64,000 nt of DNA from Leptotrichia sp. oral taxon 221 (GCF_018128245.1 NZ_CP072378.1:806001-870000); one strand, 5' to 3'; counted from the first letter of the stretch, positions 17,153 to 28,150 are shown. Notes: generated from the letters alone by a model not told the origin. A program made the numbers and translations.

Positions 17153-17947
17153 ATGGCGAAAAAACCGTCTGTACTTGCGGTGTCTTCGTTGGTAGCGATG
17201 TCAATTCCTACAATGTCAGACAAAGTAACAACAGCCAATATGAGAAAAGAAATTATAAAATCAAATGCAGTAGATGTGTTAAAGGACACTGCAAAAAATG
17301 ATATTCCGGCTATTCATGATGTTAATCCGAATAAGAAGAAAAAAGATTTTGCAAATGATCCAGATTTGATAATGGTTGAGTTGTCTCAAGATGGAACGAC
17401 ACCCCAATTAAAAGAAAAAAAAGTGCATCAACAGCCTAGACAAAATATTGTGCAAACGACGGCGGGAACTTCAATTAGTGATAAAACAGTTACAGAAAAT
17501 AAAGTGTCTCCTGCACAGCCTGTATCTCAAGATAATTTAGCAACTGGTGTAAATAGCGTTGTTAATAATTTGGAAATATCGAAGGTCGAAGTGTTGTTGG
17601 TTAAGGCAAAAGATATGAATTTTGAAAAGAATAGTGCACATGTTCCGAAAGACTCGGAAAAGATATTACAAGAAATTAAAGATTATGTGGAATCTAATGA
17701 TCTTGTGATGACTATTGTTGGGTATGCAGATTCGTTTGGGAGACCTTCTTACAATGAAAGATTGTCGTTAAAGAGAGCAGAGAATATTGGAGAAAAATTG
17801 GTAGCATTGGGAATGTCGCCTGATAGAATACAAGATACTTTAGGAAGAGGAGAAAAAAATCCACTTATGTCGAATGATACTCCTGAAGGAAGATTTGAAA
17901 ATAGAAGAGTGGAATTTAGATTAGTTAAAAAAGGAATAGAGCTTTAG
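17153..17947 (+). CDS. OmpA-like peptidoglycan-associated protein
   Basis: 264 residues. A short N-terminal hydrophobic stretch (SVLAVSSLVAMSIPTM) may be a signal peptide but is atypical. A low-complexity middle follows, then a C-terminal OmpA-like domain (about 150-262). The motif GYADSFGRPSYNERLSLKRAENI and the end of the domain, GRFENRRVEFRL, carry the Asp and Arg that bind diaminopimelate in peptidoglycan. It is next to a giant trimeric autotransporter. In Acinetobacter an OmpA-domain protein (TpgA) assists such an adhesin, so a similar role is possible but inferred. Confidence 0.85.
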   Translation: MAKKPSVLAVSSLVAMSIPTMSDKVTTANMRKEIIKSNAVDVLKDTAKNDIPAIHDVNPNKKKKDFANDPDLIMVELSQDGTTPQLKEKKVHQQPRQNIVQTTAGTSISDKTVTENKVSPAQPVSQDNLATGVNSVVNNLEISKVEVLLVKAKDMNFEKNSAHVPKDSEKILQEIKDYVESNDLVMTIVGYADSFGRPSYNERLSLKRAENIGEKLVALGMSPDRIQDTLGRGEKNPLMSNDTPEGRFENRRVEFRLVKKGIEL

Positions 17948-17968
17948 TAGAAGGCTCTATTTTTTTTG
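17936..17968 (+). terminator. Intrinsic terminator overlapping the stop codon of the OmpA-like gene
   Basis: ATAGAGC (17936-17942) and GCTCTAT (17954-17960), then eight T. The 5' arm lies in the last codons of the gene. Confidence 0.85.
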
Positions 17969-17998
17969 TAAAAAATGGAAAAGATTAAAAAAATGTAA

Positions 17999-18027
17999 TT
18001 GACAGGGGTATATAAATATGATAAAAT
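17999..18027 (+). promoter_or_regulatory. Promoter of the 18098 gene
   Basis: TTGACA (17999-18004), 17-nt spacer, TAAAAT (18022-18027) with extended TG at 18019-18020. A strong consensus promoter. Confidence 0.75.
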
Positions 18028-18097
18028 CGTTTGGATAATTAGAGAAATTAGTTAGTGTTTTTAAATTGACTGATTGATAGATAAAAAAGGAGAACGA

Positions 18098-18748
18098 ATG
18101 AAAAAGAAGATATTGATTATAGCAGGAATGCTTTTAGGAGTGGTTAATTCATATTCGACGGGATTTGTAGGAGAGTCTCGTGAAATTGAAGGAAAAAGAT
18201 ATGTGGTGCCATATTCGAGGGAAAGTGATGCGTTTCCAAAAATGAGTACAAAAGGTAAACAATATAGAAGTAATTTTTTGAATGAACGAGATAATAGTAA
18301 CGAGATAATTGTGTATTCTGATTTAGATGACGCACCTGCAAAACATTGCAGAAGTAAAAAAGGACATTCTATTTTGAGGGAAGACAGCATTACTGGAGAA
18401 ATGGTCAGATTATGTAGATTGGATACGCCTGGAGCTAGAGTAGAAGGGTCTAAAATGGAAGTTGAAGAAATTCAATATTATGTAGCAAATACAGAAAATA
18501 AATATGTTTGGAAAAAATTAATAGAAGATAAAAAAATAGATCCATCAGAAAAAGTGTATAGTGACTTGCCATATACGGCTTATGCGAAATATACAAGACC
18601 AGAAAAAGAAGCAGAAATAAAAAGAAGATATTTAGAACCAAAAGATAAAGTTCAAAAAGAATTAAGAGATTTATTCTATAAGAAATTCCAAGAACAATAT
18701 GGAAGATACGGAATTAAATTTGAAGAAGCAAATATCGAAAAAAGATAA
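18098..18748 (+). CDS. Secreted protein of unknown function
   Basis: About 216 residues from the ATG at 18098 (AAGGAG 8 nt upstream; an upstream in-frame TTG has no ribosome site). It has a signal peptide (MKKKILIIAGMLLGVVNSYS), then a charged soluble body with two cysteines (HCRSKK and RLCRLD) that could form a disulfide, and a basic/acidic helical C-terminus. I do not recognise a family. It lies directly upstream of the giant adhesin and downstream of the OmpA-like gene, so a role in the cell envelope is plausible only by context. Confidence 0.7.
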   Translation: MKKKILIIAGMLLGVVNSYSTGFVGESREIEGKRYVVPYSRESDAFPKMSTKGKQYRSNFLNERDNSNEIIVYSDLDDAPAKHCRSKKGHSILREDSITGEMVRLCRLDTPGARVEGSKMEVEEIQYYVANTENKYVWKKLIEDKKIDPSEKVYSDLPYTAYAKYTRPEKEAEIKRRYLEPKDKVQKELRDLFYKKFQEQYGRYGIKFEEANIEKR

Positions 18749-19327
18749 ATTTCAGTAAAAACCATTAAAGGTATATAGAGTCAGAAAATTCGATTAGAAT
18801 AAAACAATAAAGATAGTATTAATAATAGAATGATTGATATAAATTTATAGTTTTTTAACATTTTAGAATTTTTTGACTTTTTTTGTTTGTTTTTAAATGA
18901 AGAATTAACAAAAAATATATTAAAATTATGATTTGTAATTGTTAAAAATTGGAAATATTGTAAAAAGGAGTAATATTAAAAATAATTAAAATATATTATT
19001 AGGAGAAAAAATATAAATAACAACTATTATAATATTTGAAAATTTAAAAATAGATTTTCTTAGAATAAAAGAAAATGACAAAAATTGATAAAAAACGAAA
19101 AAAAACAGATGTTATATAAAAAAAATTCTTGTAAATGCGTAAGAAATAAGGTATAATATAGTCTAGAAAAAAATAGTACTAAATAGAATAAAAAAGTATT
19201 CTCTAAATAATTTATAAAATTAATATATGAGGAGTTTAAATCAAAAATAAATAAAGAACTAAAAAGGCTATCATTTATAAAATATATGATAGAGTAACTT
19301 TTCTAAAATAATTACAATGGAGGTCAA
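18749..19327 (+). promoter_or_regulatory. Long upstream region of the adhesin gene
   Basis: 579 nt without a gene. It contains a promoter, TTGTAA (19129-19134), 17-nt spacer, TATAAT (19152-19157), giving a leader of about 165 nt. A hairpin, CTATCAT (19268-19274) with ATGATAG (19286-19292), ends 35 nt before the start codon. GGAGG at 19319-19323 is the ribosome site. I see nothing specific in 18749-19100 apart from homopolymeric A/T tracts. Confidence 0.55.
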
Positions 19328-22300
19328 ATGAAAAACACAAAGAAAAAGAAAAGCAAGAAAAAAATATCAAAAGTAGTATTTAATAAAGTAGCAAAAGTAG
19401 CGTCGTTGGCTACGACTGTAGTTGCGGGAGAGATGGTTGCGACTAAGAATGCAGAAGCAAACGTAACAATAGGTTCAACAAGTGGATCATCTGTTACACC
19501 GACAGGTGCTTCGTTAATAGGATCTGGAAATTTAGAGGGAATAGCAATAGGTAAATCTTCAAAAGTTAGTGGTGCTTATGGAATAGCTTTGGGTAAAGAT
19601 TCAACATCTGTTCAAGAGGGAGCTATAGCTATAGGAAAAGATTCTAATGCTTTGAATAAATCGGCAGTAGCTTTAGGTTATAACTCAAAAGCTTCAGGAG
19701 GACAGTCAGTAGCAATTGGAGGAAATATTCAAAATGATAGAGGTGCTCAAGCAACAGGAGATCAGTCTATCAGTATAGGTGGAGATACTGTTGCAAGTGG
19801 ATCATCATCGATAGCAATTGGAGGAGATGATTTAGATGCAGCTAATAGAACAGTAGGGACTCTTTATAGTTCATTAACAGGAGCTCCGTTAGTTGGTACA
19901 GGTACAGATCGTTGGATTCAAACAAAGGCAAGTGGAGAAGCCTCAATAGCAGTGGGAGTACAAGCGACATCAGCAGGAGATTTGGCTACAGCATTTGGTA
20001 CTAAAACAAAAGCCTCAGGTAAGTTTTCTACAGCATTAGGAGTAGGAGCGACTTCAGATGGACAAGGTTCGATTGCTATAGGTGGGGCAGCAAGTTCAGT
20101 AGGAGCAACGGCTATTGCAATAGGGACAAAGGTAACAACAGTTGGAGAATCTGCTTCAGCAATAGGATATGGGTCACAAGCAAACAATAAAGGTTCTATA
20201 GCAATTGGGTTGAATTCAAAATCTGGTAATACAGGATCAACGGAAGATAATACAATAGCAATGGGAACAAATTCTCAATCATTAACAGCAAATTCTGTGG
20301 CAATAGGTACTGGAAGTATTGGTGGTTCAACAGGAATTGGATCAAGTGCAGTAGCAATTGGGAATGGAGCGAGTGCAAAAGGTTCTGATGGAATTGCGTT
20401 AGGTAGTGGTTCTAATGCAAATAATATGCAAAATATAGCAATTGGGTATAAAACAGAAACAGGAAAAACTCAAGTGGCAGGTTCTTCAAATAATACTGAT
20501 ATTCGAAACGTTTCAATAGGATCTGAAGCAGGAAAAGGAATGGGAGGAAAAGACAACCTTTTCTTAGGAACTAGTTCAGGTCAAACTAGTAATGGAGATT
20601 ATAACGTTGCATTTGGTTCAGGCTCAGGAAAAAGTGTAACAGGAAGCTATAATACAGCAATGGGAGCTAATGCAGGAATTGGAGTAAAAAATAATAACAA
20701 TGTATCAATAGGAGCAGATTCAGGACAGAATACTGATGGATTAGGTAATACTGCTATAGGATGGCAGTCAGGTCAAGCAGTAAAAGGTAATCAAAATATT
20801 TCAATGGGTTATCAATCTGCTAAAGGCTTAAAAGGAAGTTCTAATACTGTAATAGGAAACCAAGCAGGTATTGGTGGAGTAGAAGGTGACAACAATATTA
20901 TAGTGGGGACAAATGCAACTAGATTATACACTACAGGTGGAAGCTTGAAAGTACAGAATGTTGTAAGTCTTGGTACAAACTCTAAAGCATATACTGATAA
21001 CTCTGTGTCTATTGGTTCATATTCTGAAGCGACAGGGAAAGCAGCAATAACAATTGGTCAAAGTTCAAAAGCAAGCAAAGATGATTCAATGGCTATTGGA
21101 AATAGAACATCAGCAAATACTGCAAACGGAGATGTAGCTTTAGGTTCAGGCTCTGCAACAAAAGCAGTTACAGCAGTTTCAAATGCAACAATAACACCGC
21201 CAAGTTCAAAATCTATTACTTATGGAACATTTGCAGGAAATAATCCACAATCAGCAGTTTCAGTTGGAACAGCTGGAAATGAAAGACAAATTCAAAATGT
21301 TGCAGCAGGTAGAGTTACTAAAGATTCAACAGATGCAATCAATGGTTCACAATTATTTGCAGTAGCAAATGAACTTGGGAAAACTTGGAAAGGAAATGCT
21401 GGAAAAACTGGAAGTGGGGAATTAGTTGGAACAGCTTCTTCTACTCAAGTTATGCCCGGAGATGAAGTACAATTTATTGCAGGAGATAATTTATCTATAA
21501 AACAAGAAACATCAACAGGTACTCAGAAATATACTTACTCATTGAAAAAAGATGTGGATTTAGGACCAAATGGAAGTCTTAAAGCAGGACCTGTAACAAT
21601 TAATAATAATGGTATTAATGCTGGAAATAAAACGATAACAAATGTTTCGCCTGGTGTAAATCCTACAGATGCAGCAAATGTAAGTCAAGTAAATGCAGCT
21701 AAGACAGAAGTAAAATCAACAGATAATTCAGTGACAGTGACTTCAAGTACAGATCCTGCGAAAGGAAATACAATTTATGATTTATCAGTTGATGCAGCTA
21801 ACAAAAATTTAAGTAACATTAATAATGCTGGAAAAGGTGTAATAAGCGATATTGCAACTAAATCAATAAATGTAGCGGCAGGAACGAATGTAAAAGATGT
21901 AACTTCAAACACAGTAACAAATGCAGATGGTACAAAGACAACGACATTTACTGTAAATGCAAAAGGAGCAAATGTAGTAGCAGGAGACGGAGTAACAGTA
22001 ACATCAGCAGCAGGAGCAAATAACGTAACAGACTACACAGTAGCAGTAAAAGACACAACATTGACAACAAATGGAACAACAGTAACAGCTGGAAATAATA
22101 ATAATTTTGCAAAAGCAGGAGATGTTGCAAATGCAATAACTAATGCAGCTAATGCAGCGAAAACAGAAGTAAAATCGCCAGATAGTTCAATAAATGTAAC
22201 AGCTGATAATACGTCACCAGATGGACATACAATTTACAATATTACGGTAGATAAAACTGGAAAAGTTGCAGCAGGAGATACTAAATTAGTAACAGGAGAT

Positions 22301-25300
22301 ACTGTAAATACAGCAATAAATAAAGCAGTTAGCAACCCGTTAACATTTGCAGGAGATAATGCTGGAGGAGATGTAACAAGAAAATTGGGAGAAAAATTAA
22401 ACATAAAAGGTGGAGCAACAGGGGCAACAGCAGCTAATAATATTAAAGTAACAGCAGATGGAACTGACACATTGAATATTGAATTGGCAAAAGATTTAAC
22501 AGGGTTAGACAGCATAACAACAAATGGTGGAAATACAACAATTAACAATAGTGGAATTACAACACCGACAGTAACAGCAGATAAAGTAACGATTAACAAT
22601 GCACCAACAGCAGGAACAGATGCAACTAATAAAACGTATGTAGATAGCACGAAGACAGAAGTGACATCAAATGATAATTCAGTTGTAGTAAGTAAATCAA
22701 CAAATGGAAACAAAGATGTTTATGACTTGTCAGTAGATATAACGAAATTAGATGCAGCAAATAAAGATTTGAGTAATATTACGAATGCTGGTAAAGGTGT
22801 AATAAATAATATTGCGAGAAATTCGGTAGATGTAGTGGCTGGAACAAATATAGCTGGTGTAACAACGTCAACATCAACAAATACAGATGGAACAACAAAA
22901 ACTACATTTACAGTAGATGCTAAAGGAGCAAATGTAGTAGCAGGAGATGGAGTAACAGTAACATCAGCAGCAGGAACAAATAACGTAACAGACTACACAG
23001 TAGCAGTAAAAAATACATCATTGACTACAAGTGGAACAACAGTTTCAACAACTGATCCAAATAGTTATGTAAAAGCGGGAGACTTAGCAACAGCGATAAC
23101 AAATGTAGGAAAAGCAGCTAAGACAGAAGTAAAATCATCAGATAATTCAATAGGTGTAACATCAAGTGCAGGAACAGATGGAAATACAATTTATGACTTG
23201 AAAGTAGATACATCAGGAACAGTAACACCAGGAAATAACAAGTTAGTAACAGGAGATACTGTAAATACAGCGATAAACAATGCAAAAACAGATTTAATTA
23301 ACAATAATCCGTTAACATTTGCAGGAGATAGTGGAACAGATGTAACAAGAAAATTAGGAGAAAAATTAAACGTAAAAGGTGGAGCAACAGGGGCAACAAC
23401 AACAGGAAATATCGCAGTAAAAGCAGATGGAACTGACACATTGAATATTGAATTGGCAAAAGATTTAACAGGATTAGATAGTATAACAACAAACGGTGGA
23501 ACAAAAATTGATAATAATGGAATTACAATTAATAATGGAGCAGGAAGTCCAGTAACATTAGGACCAACAGGATTGAATAATGGTGGAAATCCAATAACAG
23601 GTGTTGGAGCAGGAACAAATAAAACAGATGCAGTAAATGTTGGTCAGTTAGATGACAAGATTGCAAACAGCAAATGGCAATTAACAACATCAAAATCAAC
23701 AGGAACTGTAAGTGGAACAACTGTTGAGGACATTAATCCAAATGAAGTAGTAACAATTGATGCTGGTAAAAATATTGGTATTACTCAATCAGGAAATAAA
23801 ATTACGATAGATACAGACTTTACGTCGGTAGCAAATGCAATTGGTGGAGGAACAACAGTAGATCCAACAACAGGAGCTATAAATACAACAGGAGCAAACA
23901 TTGGTGGAACAGGTAAAACAAATATAAGTGATGCAGTTGCAGCGGCTAAAACAACTGTTACATCAAAAAATGGTTCAGTGACAGTAAGTCCAACAACGGA
24001 TGCAGATGGACATACAAATTATGACTTAAAAGTAGACACAAGCTCAATTGCAGCAGGAACAAACTTGACGTATAAAGCTAATGGAACAAATGATCAAACA
24101 ACAACATTAGCAAATGGATTAGACTTTAACAATGGTAAAAATACAGTTGCTTCAGTAGATGTTAATGGAAAAGTTGTGTACGATATTAAGGATGATGTAG
24201 ATTTAGGAGCAGCAGGAAGTATAAAAGCAGGAGATACTACATTAAACAATGGTGGAATTACAATCAATAATGGAGCAGCAGGAAGTCCAGTAACATTAGG
24301 ACCGTCAGGATTGAATAATGGTGGAAACAAAATAACAAATGTAGCACCTGGAGTAAATAATACAGATGCAGCAAACTATGGACAAGTAAAAGCAGCAAAA
24401 TCAGAAGTAATAGCAGGAACTAATACAAATGTGCATACTACAACAGGTTCAGATGGACAAACAATCTATAAAGTAAATGCAGATAAATCAGAAGTTGCGA
24501 CAACAGGAACAGGGTTAACATTGACATCGTCAAGTACTGCAGATTCAGATGGAACGAAGACAACAACGTATACATTAGGATTAGATACAACAACGTTAAC
24601 AACAGGGACAAATGGATCAGTAACTGCACCAAGTACAACAGATGCAGGAAAAGTGGTAACAGCTGGAGATGTAGCAAATGCGATTAATAATTCAGGATTT
24701 ACATTGAAATCAAGTGCAAATGGAGGAACATTAGGAGCATCAACAGGAGATGAAGTGATAAATCCAGGAGATGTAATTGATATGGCAGCAGGTAAAAACT
24801 TAAAAGTAGAACAAGCAGCAAATGGTAAGATTACATATTCATTGTCAGATAATGTAGATTTAGGAGCAACGGGAAGTATAAAAGCAGGAGATACTACATT
24901 AAATAATGGTGGAATCACAATTAATAATGGAGCAGGAAGTCCAGTAACATTAGGACCAACAGGATTGAATAATGGTGGAAATCCAATAACAGGTGTTGGA
25001 GCAGGAACAAATAAAACAGATGCAGTAAATGTTGGTCAATTAGATGACAAGATTGCAAATAGCAAATGGCAATTAACAACATCAAAATCAACAGGAACTG
25101 TAAGTGGAACAACTGTTGAGGACATTAATCCAAATGAAGTAGTAACAATTGATGCTGGTAAAAATATTGGTATTACTCAATCAGGAAATAAAATTACGAT
25201 AGATACAGACTTTACGTCGGTAGCAAATGCAATTGGTGGAGGAACAACAGTAGATCCAACAACAGGAGCTATAAATACAACAGGAGCAAACATTGGTGGA

Positions 25301-28150
25301 ACAGGTAAAACAAATGTAAGTGATGCGGTTGCAGCAGCTAAAACAACTGTTACATCAAAAAATGGTTCAGTGACAGTAAGTCCAACAACAGATCCAGACG
25401 GACACACAAACTATGACTTAAAAGTAGATACAAATTCAATTGCAGCAGGAACAAACTTGACGTATAAAGCTAATGGAACAAATGATCAAACAACAACATT
25501 AGCAAATGGATTAGACTTTAACAATGGTAAAAATACAGTTGCTTCAGTAGATGCGAATGGAAAAGTTGTGTATGATATCAAGGATAATATTGATTTAGGA
25601 ACAGCAGGAAGCATAACAGCAGGGAATACAACAATCAATAACGGTGGAGTAACAACACCAACATTGACATTGACAAATTCAACACCAATAAATTCTTCAA
25701 CAGGAGGAAAAGCCACTGTACCGACAGGAAACGGAAATCAAGCGGTAACAGCGCAAACAGTAGCAGATGCAATAAATGCGTTAGGAAATAACACAATTAA
25801 CTTAAAAGCTGCAGATGGAACAGTGACAGGAAAACAAAACTTGAATAAAGATGGTGGATTAGAATTTGAAATCACAGGAAGCAACGGAATATCTACAACA
25901 GCAACAGGAAATAAAGTAGATGTAACAATAGCTCAATCAGGATTAACAACAACAACGTCACCGACAGGAGCAGCAGTAGTAACTCCAACAACAGGAGGAA
26001 ATACATATGCAACAGCAGGAGATGTAGCAAATGCAATCCAAAATGCAGTAAACAGTTCAGGATGGAATGTAGTAGCAGATAAAACAGGAACAGGAACGAC
26101 ATCAGGAACAGTAGCAAATGAATTGATAAAACCAGGAGATACAGTAAAATTACAAGCAGGAAACAACTTGAATGTAGACCAAACAGGAGGAACATTCACA
26201 TATAGCTTGAAAGATGATATCTCGTTAAATAGTGTAACAACAGGAGATACGAAGATTTCGAATGGAGGAGTAACAATTACAAATCCAGCAGGAAGCAACG
26301 TAACATTAGGACCAACAGGATTAAATAATGGTGGAAATACAATAACGAATGTAGCACCTGGAGTAAATAATAATGATGCAGCAAATTATGGACAAGTAAA
26401 AGCAGCGAAGACAGAAGTACAAGCAGGTAAAAATGTAACTGTAACAAGTACAACAGGAGCAAACGATCAAACAATTTATACTGTAAACACAGACTTTACG
26501 TCAGTAGCAAATGCAATTGGTGGAGGAACAACAGTAGATCCAACAACAGGAGCTATAAATACAACAGGAGCAAACATTGGTGGAACAGGTAAAACGAATG
26601 TAAGTGATGCGGTTGCAGCAGCAAAAACAACTGTAACGTCAGCAGACAAATCAGTAACAGTAGTAGAAACAACAGGCACTGACGGACATTCAAATTATGA
26701 CTTGAAGGTAGATACAGCATCAATAGCAAAAAATACAAACTTGACGTATAAAGCGAATGGAGCTAATAATCAAACAACAACATTATCAGATGGATTAGAT
26801 TTCCAAGATGGTAAAAATACAGTTGCTTCAGTAGATGCGAATGGAAAAGTTGTATACGATATTAAAGATAACATTGATTTAGGAACAGCCGGAAGCGTAA
26901 CAGCAGGAAATACAACAATCAATAACGGTGGAGTAACAACACCAACATTGACATTGACAAATTCAACACCAATAAATTCTTCAACAGGAGGAAAAGCCAC
27001 TGTACCAACAGGAAATGGAAACCAAGCAGTAACAGCACAAACAGTAGCAGATGCGATAAATGCGTTAGGAAATAACACAATTAACTTAAAAGCTGCAGAT
27101 GGAACAGTGACAGGAAAACAAAACTTGAATAAAGATGGTGGATTAGAATTTGAAATCACAGGAAGCAATGGAATATCTACGACAGCAACAGGAAATAAAG
27201 TAGAAGTAACAATAGCGCAATCAGGATTAACAACAACAACGTCACCAACAGGAGCAGCAGTAGTAACTCCAACAACAGGAGGAAATACATATGCAACAGC
27301 AGGAGATGTGGCAAATGCAATCCAAAATGCAGTAAACAGTTCGGGATGGAATGTAGTAGCAGATAAAACAGGAACAGGAACGACATCAGGAACAGTAGCA
27401 AATGAATTGATAAAACCAGGAGATACAGTAAAATTACAAGCAGGAAACAACTTGAATGTAGACCAAACAGGAGGAACATTCACATATAGCTTGAAAGATG
27501 ATATCTCGTTAAATAGTGTAACAACAGGAGATACGAAGATTTCGAATGGAGGAGTAACAATTACAAATCCAGCAGGAAGCAACGTAACATTAGGACCAAC
27601 AGGATTAAATAATGGTGGAAACACAATAACAAATGTTGGAGCAGGGAAAAATGGAACAGATGCAGTAAATGTAGACCAATTGACAAAAGCGACAGGAGCA
27701 TCAAAAACAGAAGTAGCAGGTGGAACAAATACAAATGTAACAAGTAGTACAGGAGCAAATGGTCAAACAATTTACAAAGTAAATGCAGATAAATCAGAAG
27801 TAGCAACAACAGGAACAGGATTAACATTGACACCAACGACAACAACAGATGCAGATGGAACTAAGACGACTACGTATACATTAGGACTAGATACTACAAC
27901 ATTGACAACAGGAGCAAATGGCTCAGTAACTGCACCAAGTACAGCAGATGCAGGAAAAGTAGTAACAGCAGGAAGTGTAGCCGATGCAATTAATAAGTCA
28001 GGGTTTACATTGAAATCAAGTGCAAACGGAGGAACATTAGGATCATCAACAGGAGATGAAGTAATTAATCCAGGAGATGTAATTGATATGGCAGCAGGTA
28101 AGAACTTGAAAGTGGAACAGCGAATGGTAAGATTACATACTCATTGTTAG
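19328..28150 (+). CDS. Trimeric autotransporter, N-terminal fragment (signal, head, stalk)
   Basis: 2,940 codons. A Lys-rich signal region (hydrophobic part VAKVASLATTVVAGEMVA, likely cleaved after KNAEA) is followed by YadA/Hia-type head repeats of the SxAIGxxAxA kind to about residue 640. A neck follows at about 645-682 (RVTKDSTDAINGSQLFAVANELG). The rest is stalk: repeated modules with neck motifs NVxxGxxxTDAVNVxQL and strand motifs such as GGITINNG. The last seven codons (RMVRLHT and onward) are out of frame, caused by the 4-nt deletion. The fragment would be exported but could not anchor or trimerise in the outer membrane. Confidence 0.85.
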   Translation: MKNTKKKKSKKKISKVVFNKVAKVASLATTVVAGEMVATKNAEANVTIGSTSGSSVTPTGASLIGSGNLEGIAIGKSSKVSGAYGIALGKDSTSVQEGAIAIGKDSNALNKSAVALGYNSKASGGQSVAIGGNIQNDRGAQATGDQSISIGGDTVASGSSSIAIGGDDLDAANRTVGTLYSSLTGAPLVGTGTDRWIQTKASGEASIAVGVQATSAGDLATAFGTKTKASGKFSTALGVGATSDGQGSIAIGGAASSVGATAIAIGTKVTTVGESASAIGYGSQANNKGSIAIGLNSKSGNTGSTEDNTIAMGTNSQSLTANSVAIGTGSIGGSTGIGSSAVAIGNGASAKGSDGIALGSGSNANNMQNIAIGYKTETGKTQVAGSSNNTDIRNVSIGSEAGKGMGGKDNLFLGTSSGQTSNGDYNVAFGSGSGKSVTGSYNTAMGANAGIGVKNNNNVSIGADSGQNTDGLGNTAIGWQSGQAVKGNQNISMGYQSAKGLKGSSNTVIGNQAGIGGVEGDNNIIVGTNATRLYTTGGSLKVQNVVSLGTNSKAYTDNSVSIGSYSEATGKAAITIGQSSKASKDDSMAIGNRTSANTANGDVALGSGSATKAVTAVSNATITPPSSKSITYGTFAGNNPQSAVSVGTAGNERQIQNVAAGRVTKDSTDAINGSQLFAVANELGKTWKGNAGKTGSGELVGTASSTQVMPGDEVQFIAGDNLSIKQETSTGTQKYTYSLKKDVDLGPNGSLKAGPVTINNNGINAGNKTITNVSPGVNPTDAANVSQVNAAKTEVKSTDNSVTVTSSTDPAKGNTIYDLSVDAANKNLSNINNAGKGVISDIATKSINVAAGTNVKDVTSNTVTNADGTKTTTFTVNAKGANVVAGDGVTVTSAAGANNVTDYTVAVKDTTLTTNGTTVTAGNNNNFAKAGDVANAITNAANAAKTEVKSPDSSINVTADNTSPDGHTIYNITVDKTGKVAAGDTKLVTGDTVNTAINKAVSNPLTFAGDNAGGDVTRKLGEKLNIKGGATGATAANNIKVTADGTDTLNIELAKDLTGLDSITTNGGNTTINNSGITTPTVTADKVTINNAPTAGTDATNKTYVDSTKTEVTSNDNSVVVSKSTNGNKDVYDLSVDITKLDAANKDLSNITNAGKGVINNIARNSVDVVAGTNIAGVTTSTSTNTDGTTKTTFTVDAKGANVVAGDGVTVTSAAGTNNVTDYTVAVKNTSLTTSGTTVSTTDPNSYVKAGDLATAITNVGKAAKTEVKSSDNSIGVTSSAGTDGNTIYDLKVDTSGTVTPGNNKLVTGDTVNTAINNAKTDLINNNPLTFAGDSGTDVTRKLGEKLNVKGGATGATTTGNIAVKADGTDTLNIELAKDLTGLDSITTNGGTKIDNNGITINNGAGSPVTLGPTGLNNGGNPITGVGAGTNKTDAVNVGQLDDKIANSKWQLTTSKSTGTVSGTTVEDINPNEVVTIDAGKNIGITQSGNKITIDTDFTSVANAIGGGTTVDPTTGAINTTGANIGGTGKTNISDAVAAAKTTVTSKNGSVTVSPTTDADGHTNYDLKVDTSSIAAGTNLTYKANGTNDQTTTLANGLDFNNGKNTVASVDVNGKVVYDIKDDVDLGAAGSIKAGDTTLNNGGITINNGAAGSPVTLGPSGLNNGGNKITNVAPGVNNTDAANYGQVKAAKSEVIAGTNTNVHTTTGSDGQTIYKVNADKSEVATTGTGLTLTSSSTADSDGTKTTTYTLGLDTTTLTTGTNGSVTAPSTTDAGKVVTAGDVANAINNSGFTLKSSANGGTLGASTGDEVINPGDVIDMAAGKNLKVEQAANGKITYSLSDNVDLGATGSIKAGDTTLNNGGITINNGAGSPVTLGPTGLNNGGNPITGVGAGTNKTDAVNVGQLDDKIANSKWQLTTSKSTGTVSGTTVEDINPNEVVTIDAGKNIGITQSGNKITIDTDFTSVANAIGGGTTVDPTTGAINTTGANIGGTGKTNVSDAVAAAKTTVTSKNGSVTVSPTTDPDGHTNYDLKVDTNSIAAGTNLTYKANGTNDQTTTLANGLDFNNGKNTVASVDANGKVVYDIKDNIDLGTAGSITAGNTTINNGGVTTPTLTLTNSTPINSSTGGKATVPTGNGNQAVTAQTVADAINALGNNTINLKAADGTVTGKQNLNKDGGLEFEITGSNGISTTATGNKVDVTIAQSGLTTTTSPTGAAVVTPTTGGNTYATAGDVANAIQNAVNSSGWNVVADKTGTGTTSGTVANELIKPGDTVKLQAGNNLNVDQTGGTFTYSLKDDISLNSVTTGDTKISNGGVTITNPAGSNVTLGPTGLNNGGNTITNVAPGVNNNDAANYGQVKAAKTEVQAGKNVTVTSTTGANDQTIYTVNTDFTSVANAIGGGTTVDPTTGAINTTGANIGGTGKTNVSDAVAAAKTTVTSADKSVTVVETTGTDGHSNYDLKVDTASIAKNTNLTYKANGANNQTTTLSDGLDFQDGKNTVASVDANGKVVYDIKDNIDLGTAGSVTAGNTTINNGGVTTPTLTLTNSTPINSSTGGKATVPTGNGNQAVTAQTVADAINALGNNTINLKAADGTVTGKQNLNKDGGLEFEITGSNGISTTATGNKVEVTIAQSGLTTTTSPTGAAVVTPTTGGNTYATAGDVANAIQNAVNSSGWNVVADKTGTGTTSGTVANELIKPGDTVKLQAGNNLNVDQTGGTFTYSLKDDISLNSVTTGDTKISNGGVTITNPAGSNVTLGPTGLNNGGNTITNVGAGKNGTDAVNVDQLTKATGASKTEVAGGTNTNVTSSTGANGQTIYKVNADKSEVATTGTGLTLTPTTTTDADGTKTTTYTLGLDTTTLTTGANGSVTAPSTADAGKVVTAGSVADAINKSGFTLKSSANGGTLGSSTGDEVINPGDVIDMAAGKNLKVEQRMVRLHTHC
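23531..25572 (+). repeat. Direct repeat pair A in the adhesin stalk (period 1,392 bp)
   Basis: About 650 bp from 23531 recurs almost exactly from 24923. The offset is 1,392 bp (464 codons), and differences are scattered single bases. The units diverge after about 24180 and 25572. The repeat encodes the GSPVTLGPTGLNNGG-type neck, the KWQLTTSKSTGT strand and following modules. Confidence 0.85.
25620..27624 (+). repeat. Direct repeat pair B in the adhesin stalk (period 1,284 bp)
   Basis: About 720 bp from 25620 recurs from 26904, offset 1,284 bp (428 codons), with very few substitutions. It covers the modules beginning TTINNGGVTTPTLTL and ending at the GPTGLNNGGNT neck. Confidence 0.85.

Noticed and set aside
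28110-28150. Programmed ribosomal frameshift joining the two adhesin fragments
   Set aside because: No slippery heptamer or downstream structure is evident, and the paralogous copy is in frame with 4 extra nt, so a deletion is the simpler explanation.
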